Shown here: in pieces, positions 1 through 8,202 of the stretch | How the letters are laid out: each line of letters begins with the position of its first letter | Position numbering within the stretch: position 1 is the stretch's first letter | Origin: a virus | IMG/VR virus record: IMGVR_UViG_3300020417_002193 | Location: 1 to 21,480 of that record | Strand: one strand, 5' to 3' | Length of the DNA: 21,480 nt | Notes under the pieces: generated by a model | Databases searched by the model: none | Seen by the model: only the letters and a program-made list of their open reading frames with translations | Told to the model about the DNA's origin: nothing | Program-made: the position numbers and the translations under genes

Positions 1-2
1 TT

Positions 3-3000
3 GATGTTGATAAGCGTCTCGTTAGACTACCTAACGGTTTCGAGACTAACAGAACTTACTATGTAATTGCTCCTGGTAGAAAGACTGCTCCACATGATTA
101 TTCTCCTACTAGCTTTGCTAAGACAGAAGCTACTAAGTTGATGCTTGCAGAAACCAAAGCAAATGCTGCTGCTGGTATCTACATCTACTCTGCAGAATCT
201 GACACTATTGATAAGGATGTTGAGATTGATCTCTATCAGTTCACTCTCGATGAGAAGTATGATCTCACGACATACAAGTGTAATCTAGATATCGCAGTAT
301 CTGGTGGTACTGCAGTAACAGGTGGTATTGAAACCAATGTTGCACATATCTTTGACGCACCACAGAATGTACCTCAGAGAGTCTTCTTTAGACCTATCGG
401 TACAAATGATCTACCATTGCTTGCTGCTTCTTTCCAAAGCGACAATGCTGCAGCAAACAACAATGATTCTACTGCTGGTGTTGCTGATTCTGCTGGTAGA
501 ATTAACCCAGAATTTGAATTCTATGTTCGCTATCAAGCATCTACAACAAAACCAAACAAGATCTTTACCATCTACAAGACATTTGCAGATGCACAGAATG
601 ATCTGAATAGAATCACTTTCCAGACTCTAAATCCAGATCTTAAGTTTACTGTATACGCTAACAAAGCAAAAGCACCATTCGGTTTCGACCCAAGAGGTAT
701 TTCTTACTCGAATGCTACTGGTGGTAGATGGTATATCAAGGTTAAGGATACATCTAGCAGTCCTGATCCTGCAATCTATCAAGAAAGCATTCTTTGGAGA
801 ACACATCAGTCTGACTATACTCAGTCTCCTGATCCTAAGACTGCTGATTCCTGGTACTTCAGACAAGAAGATAATCGCGAGGCAGAAGATAGAACATACA
901 AACTTCGTTATGTCATTCCAAACTATCTTGAGGGTGTCAGAGATCCTATTAACGGATTTGTTATTAAGACAAGAACTGATACCAGCCGTAGATTAAGACC
1001 ACAGAAGATCTTACTCAAACCAGCACCTGGCAACTTTAAGTCTGATGCATTCTTCCAAAACGATGCAAACCCAGGCGAAAGAATTGGTTGGACTTCTGAT
1101 CAAATTATTGCTGCTAAGGGTTCGCTAAACAATACATACGATCCATATAACCTAGCACAAGGCAAGAAGACAATTGTCACTGATAACAACATCAGTATGA
1201 CAATCCAGTCTGGTAGATTTAAGACTGTCGATGGCGATCAACTACTAGAACTTCATGTCTATGACTACGAACCAAATCCAAACATTCTAAGTCTAAACAA
1301 AGCAAGATTCAGAACTGTTAAGATTACTGCTCCACAGGGTGGTTCGTTTGAAGTTGAGAAGACACTAGACGGTGGTACTATCAACTCTGCAAACCGTATT
1401 ACATGGACTGGTAACAGCTCTGGTAGTGCATATGTTCATGCATACACCAATGTTGGTAACGATCATTATCTAATCCTGAAAGGATTCAGTGATGGAGATC
1501 TAGAGTATTCTCCTTTCTACAACACCAGATTCCAACAGGGTAGCATCTATGCTGACATGCTAGATGATCCTGATATGGGCAAGTCTCTACCACTTAAGAG
1601 ACTGATTGCTAAGGAACAGAATGATCTCTTCTACAAGCAAGATGGAGCACCTGTATACACCATCACCCCTGGTGATACTATCAAGGAAGATGGAACCGAG
1701 AACAGATATGTTGTTGCTTCTGTAGAGGATGTTGGAGATATCACTGACACCTTCTATATCTTTGAGATTGAGACACTACAGCGTCGTATTGCACAACAGC
1801 AAGATGGTATTTACTACCTGACTGCAATTCGTGGTAACATGTCTCCTCTACCACTAGGTGCAGGTAACCAGCGCAACTTCCGCAACTTTAAGTTCTCTCA
1901 ACCAATCTCTTATCTGTATCCACAGAACTATAAGAACGATCCATTCTGGTTCCAGTATGCTGGTACAACAGCAAATGAGAAGGCAAATGCTGCTACATTG
2001 ATTGATCCACCAGCAACATTCTCTGCTGCTGACAACTATGTACATGGTCTAGTTAGAACTAACGATTCTAAGTCTTCGATGACTAAAGAAGCAATCATCG
2101 ACTTGGTTGCAACTCCTGCATTTGAAGATAATACTTATCTCACCAATGTTGGTGATATCGATGCTAGAATTCAAGCACAGGAAGGTAATGCATCTTCTGG
2201 TGCTGAAGATAGACAGATTCCTATCGCTGGTGACAACAGAGTATTCACAGATCAGAAGTGGTATGTTGAACTCCGTCGTCCATCTATTGCTCGTGCAGGT
2301 AACCACACATTTGAATACCTTGGTTTCGGTCCTGGTAACTACTCCACAGGTCTCCCAGCGCGTCAGGAGATCGTCTTAACGGCGACTCAGGACTACTACG
2401 CCCAAGCGAAGCGTCAGGACGGTGGTATCGTCTTCTACACGGGTATTAACTCCAACGGTGAACTATACATTGGTAACCGTAAGATTAATGCTATCACTGG
2501 TGAGGAAGAGTTCCTTGAAAGAGCAGCACTTCTAGATTCTGATGATGACGATGATGATATCAGTTCACTCGTTACTACCTTCGAGGTTCCTGTAACATTC
2601 AACCAGAATATTACAGTCAACGGTGGTGATGGTGAACTAGTAAGCAACTTCAATGCTCCTGTTGCTATCAATGTCAACAACAATGACTTGACATTCCAAC
2701 CTAATGCACTCCAAATCTATTCTAATGTCGATCAAAATGATCCTGACGAGAATGGACAACCAAATGGTCCTGCTAACAACCCACTCCTAGATCGTAACTC
2801 CTTCACTCCTCGTCAGACTGGTGACATCTTCATCGGTAAGAACCAAGTTAAGGCAGCACAGTTTGCACTGAACCCAATCAAGAATGGTCAGGGTTATAAA
2901 GTTCAGACACACACGATCATCGACGGTGGTATTGTATTCCCATCTAATGTATCTCCAAACCAATCTGCTCTATATTCCTTGAGCACTGGTGGTACTGCTC

Positions 3001-6000
3001 TAGATGCTAAGCAGTATGTCAAGTATGGTACATCGGGTGCATTTATTCTACCTACAGACGGTGACATCATCCTCAAGGGTGGTTCTGTTGAGAGATCTGG
3101 ATCTCTTGGTTGGGTATATGCAAACTTCTACACTGCTATTCAGAATGCTGAGATTGCTTCGGTTCAATTCAATGGAACCAAGTATGTCAAACTGAACTGG
3201 AACATTGTTAGCTCTGTACAGCAGACTAACAACACTCTCGGAATTGTAGAGACATCTAGAATTAGAATTGGTAACTTCTATCCTAACGGTGCTCTAAACT
3301 CTGATGGTGGATTCCCAATCGTATCTCCAGTAATTAATGGATCTGTAGTTCCATTCAATCCAAGTGATTCCTTCTGTTATATTGAGATCGGTGAGTCTAT
3401 CGCTGCTGTATCTTACGATAACGATGGCGATGGTGCAATTGATCAACCAGTCTCTAACCCAACATGGGCGAACCTTGTATTGAGAGCAGGATCTCCTATC
3501 AATGGTGGAACACCAGCACCTACGATGGAATTCTCCTCTGCTAACTGGAAGGAGACAGGTGTTATTGGTGCTGATGTTCTAAGAACTGACACGGGTAGCA
3601 TTGGTGATTACAAACTTGGTATTAACACAATCGCAGCAGCAGCACACAGTGCATATGAGACTGCATTCGTTGATGTTAATACTGATCCAAAGGCAAACCT
3701 AGAAGTCATTGGTACTACATGGATTAGCGCCAAGAAAGTTCTAACTTGGTTGGACGAATCTGCTGCAACTCTAACCAATAAGACTGAAACTGGTCAGGCA
3801 AATGGATTCTTGGTTGGTGGATTCAGAGACAACCCTGATTCTACCGCACTAATTAGAGCGAACACTCTAACAAACAGAGTTGGTATTAATGTTGCTAACA
3901 ACAATGCTGTTCTTGATAAGACATTTGTTGTCAATGGTGAAGTTAGATTCTCTGATACACTAACTCTAACAAACGGAACAATTGAAAGTCCTTCTGGATC
4001 CTTTAATCTTGGTCCTACAAGTACAACAATCAATCTGTTCCCACTAGCAACTACATTGAATGTTGCAAACGATGCAACAGCAACACAAACCATCAACATC
4101 GGTAACTCAACTGAGAACCAGACTCTTACGATTGGTGGTGCAGCAGACACATCTGCTCTCTATATTCACAGTTCTTCTGAGTCTTCTGTTATTGACATCG
4201 GTACTGTATCTAACTCTAATGCAGGTTATCAGTCATCCATCACGATGGGTGGTGCATTTGCAAACAGTGCATCACTATTCAACATCAGAAACAGACTGCT
4301 GAAAGTTGATGGTGACATGCAAATTGGTACACCATCTACTGCTGTTACCAAGATGTACTCATTCACTCCAAAACTGGAGATCTTCAGTGCATCTGGTGGT
4401 TCTAACGAGATTGATGCTTTCCGTACTGGTTCTATCCTCAGCATCGGTGCTGACGCAGGAACTACAACCATCAACAACAGTCTATATGTTAAAGCAAGTG
4501 AAGAAGTTGATGGAAACATCACACTAAATGGTGGTCTATCTGTTGGTATCATCTCTGCAACTAGAGGTATCTTTAACACGACTACTTCTTCTCATGCTGT
4601 TGGTGCTACTGATGATCTCAATGTTGACATCTACAGAAGAGTAGAAATTGGTAAGACAATTGACTCCCAAGGTAATGCTCTATGGGGTGGTACAACCTTC
4701 CAAGAAGGATCTACTACTTACTACTTACCACTTAACGAGGCAATTGGTGTTACTGACATTGCTATCGGTGATCTACTTCTAATTGATAGAGGAGATACCA
4801 CTGGTGGTAGTAACCAAGCAAACTCTGAAATCCTCAGAGTTGTAACTCTCATCAATGCTAGCAATGCTGCTGACCCTGAGGGTTATAGAGTTGAGGTTGA
4901 AAGAGCACAGGAAGGAACCACACTCCGTACCGATCACCCTGATAACTGTAAGGTTGTCAAACTAACTAAGCAGAACAATGTAAGTTATCTAACTCAAGCA
5001 ATTGCTACTGCTGGTAGCCAAGGTGATACAGTACAGATTACAACTGCTGAATTTGGCGGCAGTATCAATATCAATGACATCCTCAGACTAAATGATGGCG
5101 AACTATTCAATGTAAGTGGTGTTAGCACCGATGCATCGAACATTCAAGGTCTGAGAGTCAATGACGGTGCTGAACCAACTGCCTTCACTGTATTTGAGGT
5201 TCTCTCTACTACAGGTCAAACGACAATCGAAGGTCCAACTGAAGTTAGAAATGACATCACTCTAACTGGTAGCACATCCAACAATGACAAGATGTTCACC
5301 ATTACAAATGGTGCTTCTTCTCCTGTCACTACATTCGATGTTGACAGTTCTGATGGTGACACCAGAATCCTAGGTGATCTAAGTGTTGGTGCTAACTTCC
5401 AAGAGTTCACAGTTGATGGTGACCTAGGTAATGTCACCATGAGAGGTGGTAACCTTGACATCTTCAATGATGCTGGCAACACCAAGCAACTCGAATTCAT
5501 CAATGGCAATGGTAACCTAACTATTGCAGGTGTTATTGAAACTGAAGGAACAGGAACTAACTTGTTCGCTGGTGACATCCAACTCAATGGCGGTGACCTC
5601 ACTGTTAACGATGGAAGCACTACAAGATTCAAGGTAAATAATGATGGTGGAATTGATCTTGGTGGAATCACAGACTACATCAGTCAGACTGGTGCTAGAA
5701 AGTGGATCTATCAGTCTACAGTATCTGGTGATGGTGGAGTCTTGACTGCTAATGTCAACTACTTCACTAAAGCATCCTCTGACCTAGTTCTCAAGTTACC
5801 TGCTAATGCACAGACTGGAGACATGATCCGATTTGTTGATATTGGAGGCGCTTTGACTTATAATGTCAGAATGATTATTAGAGCACCTGACGGCATCCCT
5901 GTCGCAGGAGACTCAACCAATACTAACCTAAGTATTGGTAGCGTTGACTTCACTAACTATGGTGGCGGTGAACTAATTGTTACGACACCTAACGCATCGT

Positions 6001-6092
6001 TCGGTCTAGTATACTCTGGAGCAACGAACGCAGATGGAAGCGCCACAGGCGTTCCAAGCAACCTACGCGGTTGGTGGTTAATGGAAATTTGA
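3..6092 (+). CDS. Very large beta-rich phage tail/virion structural protein, 5' end missing
   Basis: The reading frame is open from base 3, so the start lies upstream and ATG 138 is only an internal Met; 2029 residues are visible. The N-terminal 780 or so residues are rich in aromatic, Asn and Asp residues. A conserved-looking segment follows (about 780-840, with STGLPARQE and GGIVFYTG), then an acidic run of six Asp (847-852). The rest, to about 1890, is a long series of short beta-type motifs such as FVVNGEVRF, TINIGNS, DLSVG and GDIQLNGGDL, suggesting a beta-helical or fibrous shaft. A calcium-loop-like DNDGDGAID sits at 1139-1147. The last 130 residues, from TGARKWIYQ to GWWLMEI, look like a compact tip domain. 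There are no membrane segments. It sits directly before tail-collar genes, which fits a tail fibre or baseplate-attached protein. The structural class is an inference from composition and context; the exact T4 counterpart is not identified. Confidence 0.8.
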   Translation, partial: DVDKRLVRLPNGFETNRTYYVIAPGRKTAPHDYSPTSFAKTEATKLMLAETKANAAAGIYIYSAESDTIDKDVEIDLYQFTLDEKYDLTTYKCNLDIAVSGGTAVTGGIETNVAHIFDAPQNVPQRVFFRPIGTNDLPLLAASFQSDNAAANNNDSTAGVADSAGRINPEFEFYVRYQASTTKPNKIFTIYKTFADAQNDLNRITFQTLNPDLKFTVYANKAKAPFGFDPRGISYSNATGGRWYIKVKDTSSSPDPAIYQESILWRTHQSDYTQSPDPKTADSWYFRQEDNREAEDRTYKLRYVIPNYLEGVRDPINGFVIKTRTDTSRRLRPQKILLKPAPGNFKSDAFFQNDANPGERIGWTSDQIIAAKGSLNNTYDPYNLAQGKKTIVTDNNISMTIQSGRFKTVDGDQLLELHVYDYEPNPNILSLNKARFRTVKITAPQGGSFEVEKTLDGGTINSANRITWTGNSSGSAYVHAYTNVGNDHYLILKGFSDGDLEYSPFYNTRFQQGSIYADMLDDPDMGKSLPLKRLIAKEQNDLFYKQDGAPVYTITPGDTIKEDGTENRYVVASVEDVGDITDTFYIFEIETLQRRIAQQQDGIYYLTAIRGNMSPLPLGAGNQRNFRNFKFSQPISYLYPQNYKNDPFWFQYAGTTANEKANAATLIDPPATFSAADNYVHGLVRTNDSKSSMTKEAIIDLVATPAFEDNTYLTNVGDIDARIQAQEGNASSGAEDRQIPIAGDNRVFTDQKWYVELRRPSIARAGNHTFEYLGFGPGNYSTGLPARQEIVLTATQDYYAQAKRQDGGIVFYTGINSNGELYIGNRKINAITGEEEFLERAALLDSDDDDDDISSLVTTFEVPVTFNQNITVNGGDGELVSNFNAPVAINVNNNDLTFQPNALQIYSNVDQNDPDENGQPNGPANNPLLDRNSFTPRQTGDIFIGKNQVKAAQFALNPIKNGQGYKVQTHTIIDGGIVFPSNVSPNQSALYSLSTGGTALDAKQYVKYGTSGAFILPTDGDIILKGGSVERSGSLGWVYANFYTAIQNAEIASVQFNGTKYVKLNWNIVSSVQQTNNTLGIVETSRIRIGNFYPNGALNSDGGFPIVSPVINGSVVPFNPSDSFCYIEIGESIAAVSYDNDGDGAIDQPVSNPTWANLVLRAGSPINGGTPAPTMEFSSANWKETGVIGADVLRTDTGSIGDYKLGINTIAAAAHSAYETAFVDVNTDPKANLEVIGTTWISAKKVLTWLDESAATLTNKTETGQANGFLVGGFRDNPDSTALIRANTLTNRVGINVANNNAVLDKTFVVNGEVRFSDTLTLTNGTIESPSGSFNLGPTSTTINLFPLATTLNVANDATATQTINIGNSTENQTLTIGGAADTSALYIHSSSESSVIDIGTVSNSNAGYQSSITMGGAFANSASLFNIRNRLLKVDGDMQIGTPSTAVTKMYSFTPKLEIFSASGGSNEIDAFRTGSILSIGADAGTTTINNSLYVKASEEVDGNITLNGGLSVGIISATRGIFNTTTSSHAVGATDDLNVDIYRRVEIGKTIDSQGNALWGGTTFQEGSTTYYLPLNEAIGVTDIAIGDLLLIDRGDTTGGSNQANSEILRVVTLINASNAADPEGYRVEVERAQEGTTLRTDHPDNCKVVKLTKQNNVSYLTQAIATAGSQGDTVQITTAEFGGSININDILRLNDGELFNVSGVSTDASNIQGLRVNDGAEPTAFTVFEVLSTTGQTTIEGPTEVRNDITLTGSTSNNDKMFTITNGASSPVTTFDVDSSDGDTRILGDLSVGANFQEFTVDGDLGNVTMRGGNLDIFNDAGNTKQLEFINGNGNLTIAGVIETEGTGTNLFAGDIQLNGGDLTVNDGSTTRFKVNNDGGIDLGGITDYISQTGARKWIYQSTVSGDGGVLTANVNYFTKASSDLVLKLPANAQTGDMIRFVDIGGALTYNVRMIIRAPDGIPVAGDSTNTNLSIGSVDFTNYGGGELIVTTPNASFGLVYSGATNADGSATGVPSNLRGWWLMEI
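2341..2460 (+). other. GC-rich codon island inside the large structural gene
   Basis: By direct count, 68 of these 120 bases are G or C (57%), against 45% in the 60 bases before and 37% in the 60 bases after. Codons change with it: CGT replaces AGA for Arg, and GCG or GCC replace GCT or GCA for Ala. The encoded segment (about residues 780-819) contains STGLPARQE and GGIVFYTG. The frame is uninterrupted. It may be a recombination tract or a site under nucleotide-level constraint. Confidence 0.6.
3417..3443 (+). other. Calcium-binding-loop-like motif in the structural protein
   Basis: These codons give DNDGDGAID, which fits the DxDxDGxxD pattern of thrombospondin type 3 and dockerin-like calcium loops. 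It is the only clear copy seen in this protein. A loop of this kind could stabilise a fibre in seawater, but binding is not shown by sequence alone. Confidence 0.4.
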
Positions 6093-6240
6093 TACGAACA
6101 GATGGCAACTTACGGAACACTTAAGACAATGAAAGCCGCCGCCATTGGCACCATCATGCCATGGGGCGGCGACTTGACGGGCATCCCAGCGGGATGGTTG
6201 ATCTGCAACGGGCAGACATTAGAAGCGGATGATTTCCCAT
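5990..6240 (+). other. GC-rich stretch spanning the junction of the first two genes
   Basis: By count, 33 of 60 bases at 6001-6060 and 67 of 120 at 6121-6240 are G or C (55-56%), falling to 40% in the next 60 bases. It covers the 3' end of the long structural gene, the 9-base gap and the first part of the tail-collar gene. Its composition matches the island at 2341-2460. It may be a conserved recombination anchor flanking exchangeable tail-fibre modules. Confidence 0.5.
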
Positions 6241-7328
6241 TACTTACACAGGTAATTGGAGATAACTATGGTGGCACAAGTTTGGGAGGAACATTTCCAA
6301 ACTATACTGGATCAATTGCTCTCCCTAATATTAATCAGAGAGCACTAGTTGACCTTGACTCTGCATATTTTGATAATAGTAATACCATTGATACAACTGA
6401 AGCACTTGCTGCTCTAGTTGATCCAGTAAACGGAGCAAACTTTATCGGAACTGACATCGATAATGGTGTTGGTGATGACTATGATGCATATACTGATGTT
6501 AATTTTGCATACACACCAGAGAGTGACTTCACAGGAAAACTAACTGGTTCTAATTTGAATGAGACTTTCGGATCAAAGACAGTATACATGTCTCATCGAA
6601 AGTTAGGTAGAAGACATATTATGATTCATAGTCACCCAACTACATTTGATACCATGTATCTTCCTTCTTCTGGAACAAGACCAGGACAGGGTGTTGCTGC
6701 ATGGGGTGAAATTAACTATCGTATTTCTCGTGCTTCATTTGACCAATTAGATTATGGTCAGGTACAGGCGCAGTTGTCTATTCAGTATACCAATGACCAA
6801 GGATTTGGTGGCGGTGCTGCTGGTGTTGTGGTTGCTAATGTTCAGGGTGAGAACCCAACATTCAACTTGAAACCATTTAATGTTGTTGGATCTCCAATCT
6901 CTAACTGGTTTGGACCATATCAGGTTCCAAACCCTACTAGTAGTAATACAATGGACGAAGAGTTTCAACAGGGAGATACCTTAGCATATACTCCTGGTGG
7001 TGGCACACAAACCATTGCAAATAGAAACTTTGATAATGGTGGTGCCAACAGTGGTGATCAGCAGAACTGGACTAAAGCAATGTTCGATAGTAATGCTATT
7101 AGTTTTAACCAGAATACAGCAATTGCTGGTCAGCAGGCAGTCATCACGCCACATAATCATGAACCATTTGAAACACAATTTGATAAAGCAAACTTGAGAA
7201 TTCCTACCACTGTCAATGTAACTGCTATTTCAAATGTTACACCTGAGAACATCGACAAGGCATTTCGTCTAGATGTATCAGTTCCAACACCTAATCTACT
7301 CTGTTTATACCTAATTAGAGCATACTAA
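6102..7328 (+). CDS. Tail-collar domain protein 1 (short tail fibre / baseplate type)
   Basis: The 408-residue product has a phage tail-collar domain near its N-terminus (about 16-88), recognisable from IGTIMPWGG, IPAGWLICNGQTL, DFPLL and LPNINQRA. This domain occurs in T4 gp12-type short tail fibres and related phage and bacterial proteins. Two His-x-His pairs, H176-S-H178 and H351-N-H353, resemble the HxH motif through which T4 gp12 trimers bind a metal; the same role here is inferred. The centre is Gly/Asn/Thr-rich and poorly conserved-looking, as expected for a receptor-binding part. The protein ends in LYLIRAY, a form of the ending shared with the other two collar proteins of this window. 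The start is 9 bases after the upstream stop without a strong Shine-Dalgarno sequence, so translation is probably coupled. The stop overlaps the next start (TAATG). Confidence 0.85.
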   Translation: MATYGTLKTMKAAAIGTIMPWGGDLTGIPAGWLICNGQTLEADDFPLLTQVIGDNYGGTSLGGTFPNYTGSIALPNINQRALVDLDSAYFDNSNTIDTTEALAALVDPVNGANFIGTDIDNGVGDDYDAYTDVNFAYTPESDFTGKLTGSNLNETFGSKTVYMSHRKLGRRHIMIHSHPTTFDTMYLPSSGTRPGQGVAAWGEINYRISRASFDQLDYGQVQAQLSIQYTNDQGFGGGAAGVVVANVQGENPTFNLKPFNVVGSPISNWFGPYQVPNPTSSNTMDEEFQQGDTLAYTPGGGTQTIANRNFDNGGANSGDQQNWTKAMFDSNAISFNQNTAIAGQQAVITPHNHEPFETQFDKANLRIPTTVNVTAISNVTPENIDKAFRLDVSVPTPNLLCLYLIRAY

Positions 7329-8200
7329 TGGCAAATTACGCAAGAGAACGAGGAAAATATGGCGGGGTTGTAGGAGCAATCCAAATTTTTACTAGTGATT
7401 TGCCTCTCCAAGGTGACCCTTTAGATCCAAATTGGAGGCAAAAAATTCCCGCAGGATTTTTACGCTGTGATGGTAAAATATATGATGCTAGTGATTATCC
7501 AGAACTAGCAGCAGTTTTAGGAGTTGGTGATGGTTGTAAGTTTAAGAAACCTTCACAAACTTTAACTGCATCTCAGTTTCAAGTACCTGATGTTGGTGCT
7601 AAGTATCTCTCTCCTGGTTTAGCATCGGGTACTTATCAAAGTATGGTTCTTGCTCAAAATATTACAGAGAATAGTAACGGTAATCCTAGAGTTGGTGCAG
7701 AAGTTTTAGTGTCTGCACAGTCAAATACTTTCACTATTGGATATTCTGGAAACTTTACTGTTGTAGGTCAATCGGATATTGATTTGCAGGGAAATGCAAA
7801 ATTTGCTCCACCAAATGAAGATAGAGAAACGGGTTCTGCATTCCTAGATTCCAGTTCTTTCCAAGCACACGGTCACAACACTAATGCGAAAGTGTTGAAC
7901 TACACAGGTAACTTTAAGGTTGGTGCTGAAGGTAAAAGTGGAACTGACTTAACACCATTTGCAGGTAATACTATTGTTGGATCTGGTAATCCTACTAATG
8001 ATGCTGCATCAAACCATTTACACAGCATTAGTTGGCCATCAACGACTGATTATAGTCAGAATTATGTGTTCCAATTCCCTACATTTAATGTTCCTGCAGA
8101 TAACTTGCAGACTACATTGACTGTACAGACAAAAACAATTGATGAGTTACCAGAGTCTATCCAACCGTTCATTCTAGTTGAGTATATTATTAAGTTCTAA
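7328..8200 (+). CDS. Tail-collar domain protein 2
   Basis: The 290-residue product carries a tail-collar domain at about 15-95 (VGAIQIF, IPAGFLRCDGKIYDASDYPEL, FQVPDVGAKYL). It has two HxH pairs, H181-G-H183 and H230-L-H232, in the same order as in its upstream paralogue, and ends in FILVEYIIKF. It is the shortest of three collar paralogues here and lacks most of the central variable region, so it may be a baseplate connector or a short adhesin rather than a long fibre. Its ATG overlaps the previous TAA by one base, which suggests translational coupling. The collar assignment is strong; the place in the virion is inferred. Confidence 0.83.
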   Translation: MANYARERGKYGGVVGAIQIFTSDLPLQGDPLDPNWRQKIPAGFLRCDGKIYDASDYPELAAVLGVGDGCKFKKPSQTLTASQFQVPDVGAKYLSPGLASGTYQSMVLAQNITENSNGNPRVGAEVLVSAQSNTFTIGYSGNFTVVGQSDIDLQGNAKFAPPNEDRETGSAFLDSSSFQAHGHNTNAKVLNYTGNFKVGAEGKSGTDLTPFAGNTIVGSGNPTNDAASNHLHSISWPSTTDYSQNYVFQFPTFNVPADNLQTTLTVQTKTIDELPESIQPFILVEYIIKF

Positions 8201-8202
8201 AG

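Noticed and set aside
138-140. ATG 138 as start of the first gene
   Set aside because: The same frame is open back to base 3 with protein-like content (for example RTYYVIAPGRK), so the true start is outside the window.
5216-5671. Minus-strand open frame of 151 codons
   Set aside because: It is antisense to the repetitive part of the long structural gene; composition is explained by the complementary frame.
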